Shown one piece after another: positions 63,551 through 64,000 of a stretch of DNA of 64,000 nucleotides. The notes under the pieces are model-generated. The model was not told the DNA's origin. It saw only the letters and a program-made list of their open reading frames with translations, and did no database searches. The position numbers and the translations under genes were made by a program. Positions within the stretch are counted from its first letter, which is position 1. Every line of letters starts with the position of its first letter. This DNA is from Chionis minor (lineage: Eukaryota; Chordata; Aves; Charadriiformes; Chionididae): the NCBI GenBank assembly GCA_013398295.1, contig VZSF01008169.1:124001-188000 (forward strand). Direction: 5' to 3'.

Positions 63551-64000
63551 TGTTCTCGTTTGAGAAACCCTTAACAATTTATTGTTGTTCAGACAAACAT
63601 TCTCTCACCTGATGACCCCTCCCTACCCAGGAAGGGAAATCGGGAAGAAACCAAGGAAACCTGGGGGTTGAAAAGTAAACAGATTTAATAGGACATAACT
63701 AGATAATTAACAGTACTAACACAAAGGAACCCATATTGATCACAATACCCATATATACTATACAAGGATTATACTCAGCCAGCTGTATCAGTACTCCCAG
63801 TACTCACATGCACTCCCAGCAGCGGGCAGCAAACATCGGACACTGCGAGTGCTACGGCTTTGGGAGGCAGGGCAGGGCTCAGGGGTCTGGCACTGGGGCA
63901 AGAAGTCCTCTGGATCGCTGCCATCAAGGGAGAGTGAACTTCGCAGCAAACTTTCTAATTTGTATTGAATGTGACGTTCATGGTATGAAATAATCCTGTT
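63551..64000. mobile_element. Avian endogenous-retrovirus LTR fragment (ERVL-like), incomplete
   Basis: The block combines motifs I associate with avian ERVL-type LTR elements: gatttaataggacataacta, acaaaggaacccatattgat and, at the far right, gtgacgttcatggtatgaaa. The left boundary is approximate and no target-site duplication was identified. The element continues past the window. No retroviral coding sequence is present in this part. Confidence 0.5.

Larger units (their letters stand above)
34159..64000 (+). other. GFRA1: GFRA1 intron 3, at least 29.8 kb (runs off the window)
   Basis: Starts at the GTAAGC donor. No sequence resembling the D2 exon (GNNCLDAAKACN...) was seen up to 64000. This fits the very long intron at this place in mammalian GFRA1. 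It is mostly AT-rich with the transposon fragments listed separately. ORFs of 60-151 codons occur on both strands without recognisable similarity. Confidence 0.75.

Overview
The window is vertebrate nuclear DNA, most likely from a bird. CR1 LINE fragments lie throughout, one end carries an avian-type ERVL LTR, and the coding exons fit bird/amniote GFRA1 and CCDC172. The two genes are head-to-head, the same arrangement as in human. The species cannot be fixed from the sequence. Nothing bacterial, no CRISPR array and no RNA gene was recognised.

Layout. About 1-4968 (minus strand) holds the first three coding exons of CCDC172, a coiled-coil gene linked to the sperm flagellum; its remaining exons lie off the left edge. 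A GC/CpG-rich block at about 4740-5310 is its promoter region. About 5310-30190 is intergenic. It has CR1 fossils of different ages, an octamer microsatellite near 20.5 kb, a cytosine/adenine-rich patch near 24.6 kb and a 76-bp duplicated segment near 28.2/28.8 kb. About 30190-30434 is a CpG-island edge that runs into a 755-base assembly gap (30435-31189), which probably hides the GFRA1 promoter and first exon(s). GFRA1 (plus strand) then begins: signal-peptide exon (31345-31384 coding), D1-domain exon (32468-32770) and an 84-bp linker exon (34075-34158). From 34159 to the right edge I find no further GFRA1 exon, so this appears to be one long intron (at least 29.8 kb). It carries CR1 pieces, a short palindromic MITE-like element, a GC- and pyrimidine-rich block at about 42.96-43.87 kb and part of an avian LTR at the right edge.

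The two genes do not share a pathway. GFRA1 encodes the GPI-anchored GDNF co-receptor that works with RET; CCDC172 is a tektin-2-associated coiled-coil protein. They are linked by conserved neighbourhood. The most informative points are the exact exon structures, the in-frame upstream ATG and uORF before the GFRA1 start, the YY1-like element antisense in CCDC172 intron 1, the local duplication with an adjoining T-tract, and several degraded CR1 reverse-transcriptase fossils. I found no clear evidence of a new biological system; most long ORFs look like chance or transposon ORFs.
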